From assembly GCA_021734725.1 (NCBI GenBank), contig JAIPIM010000040.1, forward strand, positions 1-17,653: a stretch of 17,653 bases of DNA. Direction: 5' to 3'. This DNA is from Minisyncoccota bacterium. GTDB taxonomy: Bacteria > Verrucomicrobiota > Lentisphaeria > Oligosphaerales > MVZH01. A program made the position numbers and the translations under genes. The notes beneath the pieces were generated by a model, which saw only the letters and a program-made list of their open reading frames with translations, had not been told where the DNA came from and made no database searches. Below, piece after piece: positions 1-8,137 of the stretch (positions within the stretch are counted from its first letter, which is position 1; each line of letters starts with the position of its first letter).

Positions 1-1035
1 ATGGTCAAGAAACGCGATCTCGCCGGTGAGCCGGTAAAGCGACAGACATCCTTCAGCCACTGCTGCCGGATAATCGTGGGTCGGCCACTGGTCTGTATTC
101 CAGAGATTGGAATAGTGCCGCGGCCAGTAGCCGGTCACGTTTGGAGTGACTGGGCGGCCGTTGTGGATGCTCACCTGCCCGAAGTACCTGCCCGGCACCT
201 CATCGTACGCGTGATCAAGATACGCCCGGACCGCATTGCGCGCCATACCCACAAATTCATCGGCCTGCGTATATTCTGCCGCGCGTAGAAGGCATTGTGC
301 CCATAAACCGATCTCGCTTGTGCAAACCTTTGAGTCCCAGCGGCCCATATCCGGTTCGTTTGGCACCAGTCCAGTCGAGGGATCCCGGTGTGAATAGCTG
401 TAGCGCGCGATGCGCAATGCAGTTTCCAGTAAAGCGGCATCTCCCGTCTTAGCACACAGCCAAGCCAATGATTCGCAAAGGATTCCACCGGCTTCCAGAA
501 ATGCATGTCCCTTTTTCCCGTCATCGTGCCGATTGAAGCCGCCCGAAGGTGGGTCGTAGACATGACGCCTGGCCATGGTGCGGATGTATCTGGCCGTTTT
601 CGCGGGGGCACGCCGCCAGAACACATGCCAAGCCGGCGTGATCGGTCGCAGCTCGTGGTGGCCCTGATGGAATTCGACGACTTCTTCACGAAAAACGTCG
701 TAATAGGCATGATTCCCCCACCGGAACATTCCATTGTCCGCGACGCACAGCGACAGGAAGGCGTCCACGTAATCATCCGCTGCCTCAGCGTATTGCGTGT
801 CCGCCGTCAATTTCGAGAGGGAGTAAGCGGCGACGATCATGGGCTGGTCCCAATACAGAGTGCTGCCCCGAGGTGCGCCGATCAGCCGATAGACGCGTTG
901 CGGAAGATGATTGCCTTCCGGAAGGCGTCCTGTCTGTGTGTTGACCACGCTGGGCCACATGGCGCCACCGATCTCACTCGCGGCAGAGATCAAGCCCCGC
1001 AGATGGCTCGCACAGTTTGAAAGATACTGAGTCAC
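1..1035 (-). CDS. Six-hairpin (alpha/alpha toroid) glycosidase-like protein, 3' end outside the window
   Basis: The minus-strand frame is open for 345 codons from a GTG at 1035 to the window edge, so the C-terminus is missing. The GTG overlaps the TGA of the upstream GH4 gene as GTGA, the usual arrangement for translational coupling; the first ATG is only at codon 26 and would cut into conserved-looking sequence. The protein is rich in Trp, Tyr, His and helical repeats of the type (alpha/alpha)6 barrels carry. Examples are YWDQPMIVAAYSLSKL (about residues 61-76), EFHQGHHELRPITPAW (121-136) and GHAFLEAGGILCESLAWL. This is the style of unsaturated-glucuronyl hydrolase, N-acylglucosamine epimerase or GH88/GH105-type proteins. 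No signal peptide is visible, so it is probably cytoplasmic. A role in releasing a terminal sugar from a desulfated oligosaccharide is inferred from the operon. The exact family is not identified. Confidence 0.8.
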   Translation of the reverse strand, partial: MTQYLSNCASHLRGLISAASEIGGAMWPSVVNTQTGRLPEGNHLPQRVYRLIGAPRGSTLYWDQPMIVAAYSLSKLTADTQYAEAADDYVDAFLSLCVADNGMFRWGNHAYYDVFREEVVEFHQGHHELRPITPAWHVFWRRAPAKTARYIRTMARRHVYDPPSGGFNRHDDGKKGHAFLEAGGILCESLAWLCAKTGDAALLETALRIARYSYSHRDPSTGLVPNEPDMGRWDSKVCTSEIGLWAQCLLRAAEYTQADEFVGMARNAVRAYLDHAYDEVPGRYFGQVSIHNGRPVTPNVTGYWPRHYSNLWNTDQWPTHDYPAAVAEGCLSLYRLTGEIAFLDH

Positions 1036-2414
1036 TGCCAATAGTCCGGCAAGACCTCTTTTTCCGCTGCCAGCAGCTCATCGATCATGGCCCGGCTGTC
1101 GGCCAGACTGGAGACGAGGGGATCACACACGAACGCCCTGTACAACACGTCCCGGTCGCCTGTGACAGCGGCGCGTGCCGTCAATTCGTGGGTGTCCAGT
1201 ACCTGTTGCCAGAGCCCGCGCAACCCGACGGGTGCGTCGCCGATGGGGCGCGGCGTCACCGTGTCCATGCTGACATCACACAACATCTCCAGGAATGCAT
1301 CCTGCGGCATGTTCGGAACGGCACCGTTATTCGCGGTATTGATGTAGAATGGCTTGTCCAGACCGCCCCACATGGCCTCGATAATATCGGTTGCGTGGTC
1401 CGGCCCCGTTCGTTCAAAGAACGTTGCCATGGGCTCGGTGCCAAGCACGTAGGAATCGACCTCATCCCACATGTCGGCATGCCGCTCGTAGCGGTCGCCC
1501 GTCTCCCAGATTGACAGTGGCGGGATCGGCTCGGGGGTTTGTCCCAGGCCCTGCCAGAAACGGACGTATTCCTTGGTGTGCCCCGTGCAGGCCGGTACCG
1601 ATCCAAGGGCTTTATACAGCTCATAGCTGATCGAGCAGTTGAAAATGGCTTTGGCCCCGGTGTCGCCGCCTTCGGTCTCCCGCGCCGCGCGGTGGCGCAA
1701 TTCCTCGGCAATAGCGGGCGCAACGTCTTCGCCGTCGAATGCCGCTTTAAGCACCCACGTGAAATGATTCGGACCGGTGATTTGCAGATCGAAACGCGCG
1801 TCGATATCGGCATTCCACTCGCTGTCGTCTTTGATGATGCCGGCGCGCTTGGCATAGTTGCGTTTCACGTGCGGCATGTGCAGGCCGTCACACAACGCAA
1901 ATGTCTTCAATTTCGGAGCAAACAAACGTAAACCGATACCGTTGGCCGCTGTGGGATTGATGTAGTTGATGACCCACGCATCGGGACACAGTTCTTCAAT
2001 TTCCCGGCAATACTGAAGAATAACAGGGAGTTCACGCAAGGTCCGCATAATCCCCCCGGGACCGATGGTGTCGCCGCTGCACATGCGAACGCCGTATTTC
2101 AACGCAATCTCGCAGTCAATGCCGCGATACTTAACGGAATGGTCGGCAAAGCTGAACACCGCGAAGTCCGTTCCCGGCATGAGATCTCGCGCATTGGTCG
2201 AAGCCTCGACTTTCAGGGGGACACCCGCCTGCTCCACCGCCTTTTCCGCCAAGGCCTGCATGCGCTTCAAGTGCGTCGGGTTCTTGTCGACCAGAGCCAA
2301 CGTCCCGCGCTGCAAATGCTTGGAATGGCACATTTGCCATATTGCCTGGCGTCCGAAAAAGAGGCTGCCGGCACCGATCAGCAAGACCTTTGGCTGTTGA
2401 ACAGAGGTTGTCAT
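1032..2414 (-). CDS. Glycoside hydrolase family 4 (NAD-dependent alpha-glycosidase-like)
   Basis: A 460-residue protein of normal GH4 length. It starts with a Rossmann nucleotide-binding loop, LLIGAGSLFFG (GAGS at residues 14-17), with Asp43 at the end of the second strand. VINYINPT lies at about 148-155, the candidate metal-ligand Cys175 sits in LCDGLH, and the second metal-ligand histidine is His217 in GPNHF. GH4 enzymes use NAD and Mn2+ to oxidise C3 of the sugar, eliminate the glycosidic bond and re-reduce the product in the cytoplasm. The tripeptide after the catalytic cysteine usually tracks specificity; here it is CDG, matching none of the signatures I know (CHS, CHG, CHE, CDM, CNV/CNI). 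The substrate therefore cannot be named. The ATG at 2414 follows AAAGGA by 8 nt. The gene lies 24 nt after the sulfatase and overlaps the next gene by 4 nt. Confidence 0.92.
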   Translation of the reverse strand: MTTSVQQPKVLLIGAGSLFFGRQAIWQMCHSKHLQRGTLALVDKNPTHLKRMQALAEKAVEQAGVPLKVEASTNARDLMPGTDFAVFSFADHSVKYRGIDCEIALKYGVRMCSGDTIGPGGIMRTLRELPVILQYCREIEELCPDAWVINYINPTAANGIGLRLFAPKLKTFALCDGLHMPHVKRNYAKRAGIIKDDSEWNADIDARFDLQITGPNHFTWVLKAAFDGEDVAPAIAEELRHRAARETEGGDTGAKAIFNCSISYELYKALGSVPACTGHTKEYVRFWQGLGQTPEPIPPLSIWETGDRYERHADMWDEVDSYVLGTEPMATFFERTGPDHATDIIEAMWGGLDKPFYINTANNGAVPNMPQDAFLEMLCDVSMDTVTPRPIGDAPVGLRGLWQQVLDTHELTARAAVTGDRDVLYRAFVCDPLVSSLADSRAMIDELLAAEKEVLPDYWQ

Positions 2415-2438
2415 TCTACATATCCTTTCTGCTGTTTA

Positions 2439-3842
2439 TTATTTGTATGGAACGGGCGAGTGCTCTGAGTCTGTCTGCCACAAGGGGTCCCATATCGCAT
2501 TTGGATTGCGGCGGGAAACGATGTCGACGTAAAACGTGTCCAGCCGCTGGTGGAGTTCGTCCCGCTTTGCCGCCCAATCCGGATTGTCCACCAGGTTATT
2601 CATCTCATACGGGTCGTGGGTCAGGTCGAAGAGATGAGTTGCCTCACCGGTGACCGCGTGCACCACCAGCTTGATGTTGTCCTTAACCAGCATGCGGTAG
2701 GGGAATCTACGCAGGAAATTCTCCGAGAACACCATGTTTTCGCCGTCCACGGTTTCGCCGCGGGTGAACGGGAGCAGACTCCGTCCTTCGCTCAGCGGCG
2801 ACGGCGGCGCGCCGCACCAGTCCAGGATCGTCGGCAGGAAATCCACTGTCCCGATGTGCTCCGACACCCGCACGCCGGCCGGCCCCTGTGGGTTGTAGAT
2901 GATCAGGGGAACGCGGGTCGAGTACTCGAACGGCGCGTGCTTGTTGCGAAGGCCGTGGCAGCCCTGCAGATCGCCATGGTCGGAGGTAAAGACGACCATG
3001 GTGGAGTCGGCAATGCCCCACTCTTCCAGTTGCGACATGAGACGTCCGATCTGGGCGTCCATCTGGGTGATTATGGCGTTATACAGCTTGATGTAGTGCA
3101 CTGTATCGGTGCCTTCTTTGAGGTATTCGGGGTATCCCTCCCACGGATAGGCTGCACCGTCACCGAGATGTGCACCTTCAATCTCCTGAAAGTTCGGCGG
3201 CAGTTCGATGTCGATATCGTCGTACAACCGCACATATTCCTCACTCGGTTGCACAGGCTTGTGCGGCGCTTGGTACGAGACGAACATGGCAAACGGTTCG
3301 TCCCTGATCCGCCCCAGCCGTTCCAGGGCAATGTCCGTGGCTGCCGTAAGCCGGTGCTTGTCGCAGCGCCGTTCGTTGCCGTCTTCATCGAAGAACAGCA
3401 CGTCCTGAATGAAATCGTTCCAGCACTGGTATCCAATGAAATCGGTGAATCCGCCGCGCAAATGCGGTGGCACCCCCACGTTGCGTCTACCCGGCTCCTT
3501 GCCGATGTGCCATTTGCCGACATAGCTGGTATGCACGCTATGGTCGTTGAGGCAGTCGGCGATCGTGCGCTCACCCTCCGGAATCGGTTTGCAGTCATTG
3601 TTAATGATTCCGGTCTGGGACGAATAGCGCCCAGTGAACAAGGCCGCACGATACGGCGTGCACACCGCATTGCAGCTGTAGCAACTGTCAAATAAAGCGC
3701 CTTTTTCTGCCAGCCGGTCCAAGTTGGGCGTAAGCACACTCTTGTTGCCCATACACCCCATGGCAAACGCGTGCATCTGGTCCGCAAAAACAAACAGCAC
3801 GTTGCGCGGCTTTTCCGTCGTGTTCCCGGGGTCTGTGCTCAC
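2439..3842 (-). CDS. Type I (S1) sulfatase, CTPYR formylglycine motif
   Basis: A 467-residue alkaline-phosphatase-superfamily sulfatase that hydrolyses sulfate esters, probably on a carbohydrate. The maturation motif is C61-T-P-Y-R65, in which Cys61 would be oxidised to formylglycine. Other active-site positions are visible: Asp21 in FADQ, Lys110 and His112 in VGKWHIG, His194 in QAPHKP, Asp288 and His289 in FTSDHGD, and Lys301 in RNKHAPFEYSTRVPL. The usual adjacent Asp pair at the first metal site is Asp-Gln here. There is no signal peptide (the N-terminus is polar: STDPGNTTEKPRN), so desulfation is predicted in the cytoplasm. The start is GTG at 3842, with AAAGG about 9 nt upstream inside the end of the preceding gene; the gap is only 6 nt. 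Which sulfated sugar it uses cannot be read from sequence. No maturase is in the window. Confidence 0.95.
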   Translation of the reverse strand: MSTDPGNTTEKPRNVLFVFADQMHAFAMGCMGNKSVLTPNLDRLAEKGALFDSCYSCNAVCTPYRAALFTGRYSSQTGIINNDCKPIPEGERTIADCLNDHSVHTSYVGKWHIGKEPGRRNVGVPPHLRGGFTDFIGYQCWNDFIQDVLFFDEDGNERRCDKHRLTAATDIALERLGRIRDEPFAMFVSYQAPHKPVQPSEEYVRLYDDIDIELPPNFQEIEGAHLGDGAAYPWEGYPEYLKEGTDTVHYIKLYNAIITQMDAQIGRLMSQLEEWGIADSTMVVFTSDHGDLQGCHGLRNKHAPFEYSTRVPLIIYNPQGPAGVRVSEHIGTVDFLPTILDWCGAPPSPLSEGRSLLPFTRGETVDGENMVFSENFLRRFPYRMLVKDNIKLVVHAVTGEATHLFDLTHDPYEMNNLVDNPDWAAKRDELHQRLDTFYVDIVSRRNPNAIWDPLWQTDSEHSPVPYK

Positions 3843-3848
3843 GAAACG

Positions 3849-5759
3849 TTACCTTTGTGTATCTTCGTTTTCTGCATTCTTCGTGGCGGGACCGAACTGT
3901 TCGCGGGGAACGGGTTCGAACTCATAGCGCTTGGAGGTCGGGAACAGGCGCTCGTAATCCTGCCAATGGTCCATCATGATTTTGCGCTTGCGCTCGAGTT
4001 TCTCAATCAGGTCGGGACCGTAGATGAAGACGGATTCTTTTTCCGGATCGGCGACCTGGGCGAGCACCTCGTTGATGCCGAACTGTTTGAGCAGATCGAT
4101 CAGCTCCATGGTATTGTCCAACTCCATACGCGCGATCTTGCGCAACTCCAGAGCGCGCTGGTCGAACTGGATATTGTCGTCGAAATCAAGCGGATTGGCG
4201 GCGTAGCGCGGTATATGCGTGATGTTGAGCGCGTGCTGATACATGATTGTCAACCGTGCGCACTCGCTGACCAGACGCAACGCCTCGATCCTGGCCCTGT
4301 ACAGCCTCATCCGTTCTCGCATCCGTGGATTTTTCTGTTGTGGAATCCGGTCCACCAGTGCGGCTGCGGTCTTCAGGTGTTTGTGCGCCTCGTCGATGCA
4401 CCAGCGGGCCATCCACATCACGCTGTCGCCAATGAACACCGGCTTTCCGAGGATGGTGCACAGATCGGCTTCCTCTTCCGCCGTGTCGCAACTGAACAAC
4501 ATATCCCGATAGTGCGCCGTTTCCTCGTCCGTCAGTGTCAACGGTTCGGGTACGAGCGGGCGCACCAGCCAGCGCGAGGCCGTCAGGCCGAATGCCAAGC
4601 TGAGTGACAGGCCGCGCTGGCGCAACTGGCGCAGGCAATGGTTCGCCTTTTCAACGCGTTCCCAGGCTTTAAACAGCAGGTCGGCGCCGCGATCGCCAGC
4701 CTGTTTCCGGGCCGCAGCCATGACAACGTCATACTGATTGAGAACGTCCTGCCCCGGATTGTCCAGAAACGCGCGAAGCAGAAGGTACGACTCCTCCAGG
4801 GTGCTGGCGCCAATGCCGATGGTGCGCATTCTGCTGTCGCCCCCCTCGAAGACCTTCTGCAACGCCTCGACGAATGCAGGCCGGTCAAAATGTCCCTGTA
4901 CGGGGTTCGTCGATGTGCCGACCACACCGCCGCCGCTGTTGGCGCTGGCCGCAGTGATGCGTTCACCCTTCCCATTGACATTGTTCAGATAAAGGTTTTT
5001 TCCGAGCTTCGCCCGTATTGCTGCCTGTTCGGCCGGCGGGAAACTGAAGCTATGCACGTTAACCAGCGCTTCCGAGCCGGCGGCAAGGGCCCCCTGTCGA
5101 ATGGCGTCCAGCCAACCGGCAATGCGTTCACCAGGGTCTCGCATTTGATACTTCAGGGGGCCGTTCACCCCAGGATAGCTGTATGTGGACCAAGGGAGCC
5201 CGGCACCGCAATCGTTGGTCCAGAAGCTGAGCCGATCCGTTTCCGGATAACACTCGCAGAATCGCCGGGCCGCTTCACGATAGAGATCCAGCACCTCCGG
5301 TTCGTCGATCGACGGACTCCAGTACGGCTTGGCGGCAATCCGGCCCAGTTCGCACTGGACACCACGCCAGCGAGGATGCGCTTCATAAACCGATTCGGGC
5401 AGCCACAGTGGTTCGGAACCGTTGACTGTGATCCGCATGCCGAGACGACGAATGACTTCCATGCGCGACTCCAGGTACGCCCGGTTTTTCTCGATCAATC
5501 CGGCGGGCATGTGCTCCGCAACCCCCTCCGGCGGGAACACGCGGAAGAGCGCAAAATTCCCCTGCGACCAGTTCGGATAGGGATCGCTGTTGTCGGGCAG
5601 GAACTCGTCGTACTCGAACGGGAAACCGCCGATCGCGATGTGCGTAGCGCCGTGTTCATACGCCTCCGTAATCCGTGCTTCATAGTCCTGGCCATGAAGC
5701 GGTGTGGAGAATGCAAGGGGAGCTTTCCCCAACAGCTGTGCAGCTTTTTCTCGATACAT
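3849..5759 (-). CDS. TIM-barrel glycoside-hydrolase-like protein of unknown specificity
   Basis: A 636-residue protein starting at the ATG at 5759, chosen because AGGAG lies 6 nt upstream. A longer in-frame ATG at 5942 would add 61 residues translated from a repeat. The first 250 residues alternate hydrophobic strands and helices like a (beta/alpha)8 barrel: THIAIGGFPFEYDEF (39-53), MRITVNGSEPLWLPES (108-123), and LSFWTNDCGAGLPW (177-190) with Trp180 and Asp183. GVNGP follows at about 197-201, then NVHSFSFPPAEQ. The acidic residue at the end of WTND and the aromatic-rich loops suggest a carbohydrate active site. The C-terminal half is helical and Arg/Glu-rich, with QFDQRALELRKIARMELDNTMELIDLL near the end. 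No signal peptide is seen. It sits directly upstream of the sulfatase (6 nt), so co-translation is likely. I do not recognise a numbered GH family; a role in glycan breakdown is inferred. Confidence 0.8.
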   Translation of the reverse strand: MYREKAAQLLGKAPLAFSTPLHGQDYEARITEAYEHGATHIAIGGFPFEYDEFLPDNSDPYPNWSQGNFALFRVFPPEGVAEHMPAGLIEKNRAYLESRMEVIRRLGMRITVNGSEPLWLPESVYEAHPRWRGVQCELGRIAAKPYWSPSIDEPEVLDLYREAARRFCECYPETDRLSFWTNDCGAGLPWSTYSYPGVNGPLKYQMRDPGERIAGWLDAIRQGALAAGSEALVNVHSFSFPPAEQAAIRAKLGKNLYLNNVNGKGERITAASANSGGGVVGTSTNPVQGHFDRPAFVEALQKVFEGGDSRMRTIGIGASTLEESYLLLRAFLDNPGQDVLNQYDVVMAAARKQAGDRGADLLFKAWERVEKANHCLRQLRQRGLSLSLAFGLTASRWLVRPLVPEPLTLTDEETAHYRDMLFSCDTAEEEADLCTILGKPVFIGDSVMWMARWCIDEAHKHLKTAAALVDRIPQQKNPRMRERMRLYRARIEALRLVSECARLTIMYQHALNITHIPRYAANPLDFDDNIQFDQRALELRKIARMELDNTMELIDLLKQFGINEVLAQVADPEKESVFIYGPDLIEKLERKRKIMMDHWQDYERLFPTSKRYEFEPVPREQFGPATKNAENEDTQR

Positions 5760-5765
5760 TTGGTT

Positions 5766-5770
5766 CTCCT
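5766..5770 (-). promoter_or_regulatory. Ribosome binding site that fixes the start of the TIM-barrel gene
   Basis: Reading the minus strand, AAAAGGAG is followed by 6 nt and then the ATG at 5759. This strong site argues against the upstream in-frame ATG at 5942, which merely overlaps the preceding stop codon (ATGA). Confidence 0.7.
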
Positions 5771-5813
5771 TTTTGGTAGAGAATTGCGAAATGTCGTTTT
5801 TCCGCGATTCCTG

Positions 5814-5869
5814 TTCTTGGTTCTTCGTTCTTGGTTCGTGGTTTTGAACTAAGCACCACGAACCACGAA
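5814..5869. repeat. Mirrored heptamer repeat array (TTCKTGG family)
   Basis: On the plus strand four head-to-tail heptamers run TTCTTGG (5814), TTCTTCG (5821), TTCTTGG (5828) and TTCGTGG (5835). A 14-nt spacer follows, then two heptamers in the opposite orientation, CCACGAA (5856) and CCACGAA (5863). The 10-nt arms at 5833-5842 and 5855-5864 are perfect inverse complements, so either strand could fold into a hairpin with a 12-nt loop. The array lies in the only long gap of the operon, between the lipoprotein and TIM-barrel genes, and would be in the transcript. Similar heptamer strings are, to my recollection, scattered through other environmental bacterial genomes. Whether they are mobile, regulatory or only slippage products is not known to me. 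Confidence 0.8.
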
Positions 5870-5938
5870 CGACTCGCGCGAAACTCATTTCGCAAGAGTC
5901 TAATTGGCTTTCGTTTGGTACAGCGCTTCCGTCGGAGG

Positions 5939-8137
5939 TCATTGAATTCTCTTGGTGAGCACTATTCCTTTCGGTGGGACGAGGAGTAGTTGCCCCTGGT
6001 TAACAGCCTCGGCTTCGGTCCACGAAGATGTTTTTGTGGCATGTGAATCGGGGAGCTGCCATTCTTGCGGGATATCGGTCGGATTATAGACAGCAGTCCA
6101 GACGGCGGATGCAGCTTCGCCACGAAGCACGAGCAGGGGGGGCTTTTTGATGCGAACCACATCCGTGAACCCAGCTTCTTTGGGTGACACCTCGATAATA
6201 GAGAAGCGGCTGTAGTCCGCCGGAATCGTGTGGAGGGTCGGGAGTTTTTTCTCTTTGGGATCACCCTTCGATTCGGGAAGCGCTGCGTCCGTGTTTGCAT
6301 TGCCGGTTTGGGGAGATGGCGGCCCATCCTGGGCGATCTGTTCGGGGAGGCGTTCCATGTCGGCCAGGCTGACCTGCCAGTCAATGCGCTGGTTCGCGGC
6401 CAGGGCGTAACGGCGGGTGCGTTCTTCAACAACGGCGGGGAAATCGGTGTTCCAGACGCGAAACTTGAGATTGCCGCATTCCCATTCATGGTCACCAACC
6501 GCTTTGCCCGCGCCATTGCGGCCAATAATAAAACGGAACTGGTGGTTCAGTTCGTACGCTTCGAATGGTTCCGCGGCCCGACTGTCGATGATGCCGATCA
6601 TGCCGTGCTCGGTCATGATCCAGAGTTCCGTCATGTCGAACGGGGCACGCGATTGTTTGTCGCGCCAGGTTTCGGCGGTTGACGCCATCCGGTACTTGGT
6701 TGCCGCAGCCGCGGCGTTGTCGGTCAGTGCGGCGTTGAAACTCGCGCCCTGACGGCTGAGCGTGCTGTAATCCATTTCGTATCTCGGCTTTTTGTCGAGC
6801 GGCGTTACCCGCAGGTAGGGACGGGCCATGTGCAGGGCGTTAAACCCCCCGCTGTCGTTGAGGAGCATTGCGCTTGCCCGCGTGTAGGTGAACGAGCCGG
6901 TGGAAAAGGTTGAGGACCACGGCGAGAAACGTAGGCGAACGCCCCGGATATCCGGGTCGCGGACCACGTACCGGTCCCTCAGCGGCCGGGGCTTGACGTT
7001 CTCGAGTGCCATTAACTGATAGGCATGGGCGCCGAGGGTCAGGTCGATTCGGTCATGGGAGACTCTGTCGCGCGCCATGTCCAGCGCAATCTTTGCATTT
7101 TCACCGTCGCCGGTTGCCGCCGCAACCATGGCGATATGCTGCGGCCAGAAGGTGCGCCAGATATTTTTCCACCAGATTGCCGGGCCGTCGTTGAACCGAT
7201 AGGGCGGCTCCATATTCAGGGGATAATACGGAACGCTTTTCTCCAGGATGTCCAGGGCCGGGTCACTGCCTGTGGCCCACCAGTACATGTAGAGTGCCCG
7301 GACATTGATGGCGTGGTAATACATGCCCTCGAATTCAGAATGGTCCTCGCCGTAGATACGATACCGATAAGGGAACATCCCGTTGGGCAGTTGGTCGCGG
7401 CCCAGGATGGCGACCAGCGAGGCGGCCATGCGCCAATATTTCTCTTCGCCGGTAAGCAGCCATCCGTGGATGTAGATAGCCATGGGGTGTGTCGCGATGT
7501 TGATGTACGTCTGGGAGCGTTCCAGCAGGTTGTTCCAGGCTTCCGGGGTGGTGCGGTGGCGGATGTTGTCGAGTATGATCGCGCGATATCGGCTGACACG
7601 TTCAGCCCCTATCTTTTCCGCCAACTCAGGCCGGGCTTCGAGCTCGAGCATGGGCAGGCTGTAGTCGCTGAATCCCCACGTGTCGAGCCGGTTCGGCGCC
7701 CATCCCTCGGCCTTCTTGGGATCTTCAGGTTTCTGGTTCAGTCGCACAAACAGTTGGTCCAACCACTCGCCGGCCATGGTAAGCAGGCGTTCGTCGCCCT
7801 GATGGTTGCTGTCGGGCGACAGGTAGCCCCATACGGCCCATTCCAGGAATTTCGAATACTCCCGCCAGGGCGTGCGTGCGGACGTCTTCTGCAGGCGGTC
7901 GTCCAGGGAGGCCTTGAGGAAGTCGTTCATGTACGCAGCACCGGCGTTCAGAGAGTCCGCGGGCGTGGCGCGTGTTTCATCGATAAAATGTGTGTGCCAC
8001 GGCTTGTCCGGAACTCTTTCCCCAGCTGGTTCAAACTCATAGGGCATGGTCTCGGTCCCCTTCTGAGCAATGCAGGAAGCGGTCAGCAGCAAACCGCATA
8101 AAACGCCCGTCCGTTTCAAAGCCTTCCACACAACCAT
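5939..8137 (-). CDS. Secreted (possibly lipoprotein) toroid plus beta-sandwich polysaccharide-degrading-like enzyme
   Basis: A 732-residue protein from the ATG at 8137. The N-terminus MVVWKALKRTGVLCGLLLTASC is a classic export signal: basic start, hydrophobic core at about 11-20, and Cys22 in an imperfect lipobox (Leu-Thr-Ala-Ser-Cys). Lipid anchoring is thus possible but not certain. Residues about 45-400 are helical and rich in Trp/Tyr/His (REYSKFLEWAVWGYL, EGMYYHAINVRALYMYWWATG, GPAIWWKNIWRTFWPQHIAM), typical of an (alpha/alpha)n toroid. The remainder looks like beta-sandwich (MIGIIDSRAAEPFEAYELNHQFRF and onward). This two-domain plan is used by several polysaccharide lyases and some glycosidases. 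No catalytic motif could be assigned. It is the only clearly exported enzyme in the window and would act first on the polymer. It overlaps the regulator stop by 1 nt (TAATG), with AGAGAGG just upstream. Confidence 0.82.
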   Translation of the reverse strand: MVVWKALKRTGVLCGLLLTASCIAQKGTETMPYEFEPAGERVPDKPWHTHFIDETRATPADSLNAGAAYMNDFLKASLDDRLQKTSARTPWREYSKFLEWAVWGYLSPDSNHQGDERLLTMAGEWLDQLFVRLNQKPEDPKKAEGWAPNRLDTWGFSDYSLPMLELEARPELAEKIGAERVSRYRAIILDNIRHRTTPEAWNNLLERSQTYINIATHPMAIYIHGWLLTGEEKYWRMAASLVAILGRDQLPNGMFPYRYRIYGEDHSEFEGMYYHAINVRALYMYWWATGSDPALDILEKSVPYYPLNMEPPYRFNDGPAIWWKNIWRTFWPQHIAMVAAATGDGENAKIALDMARDRVSHDRIDLTLGAHAYQLMALENVKPRPLRDRYVVRDPDIRGVRLRFSPWSSTFSTGSFTYTRASAMLLNDSGGFNALHMARPYLRVTPLDKKPRYEMDYSTLSRQGASFNAALTDNAAAAATKYRMASTAETWRDKQSRAPFDMTELWIMTEHGMIGIIDSRAAEPFEAYELNHQFRFIIGRNGAGKAVGDHEWECGNLKFRVWNTDFPAVVEERTRRYALAANQRIDWQVSLADMERLPEQIAQDGPPSPQTGNANTDAALPESKGDPKEKKLPTLHTIPADYSRFSIIEVSPKEAGFTDVVRIKKPPLLVLRGEAASAVWTAVYNPTDIPQEWQLPDSHATKTSSWTEAEAVNQGQLLLVPPKGIVLTKRIQ

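Noticed and set aside
505..1020. Long plus-strand open frames opposite the left operon
   Set aside because: They are antisense shadows of strongly protein-like minus-strand genes, without ribosome sites or domain similarity.
5760..5942. In-frame 61-residue N-terminal extension of the TIM-barrel gene, starting at an ATG that overlaps the previous TGA (ATGA)
   Set aside because: The extension is translated from the heptamer repeat, has low-complexity composition, and a strong AGGAG sits 6 nt before the internal ATG at 5759.
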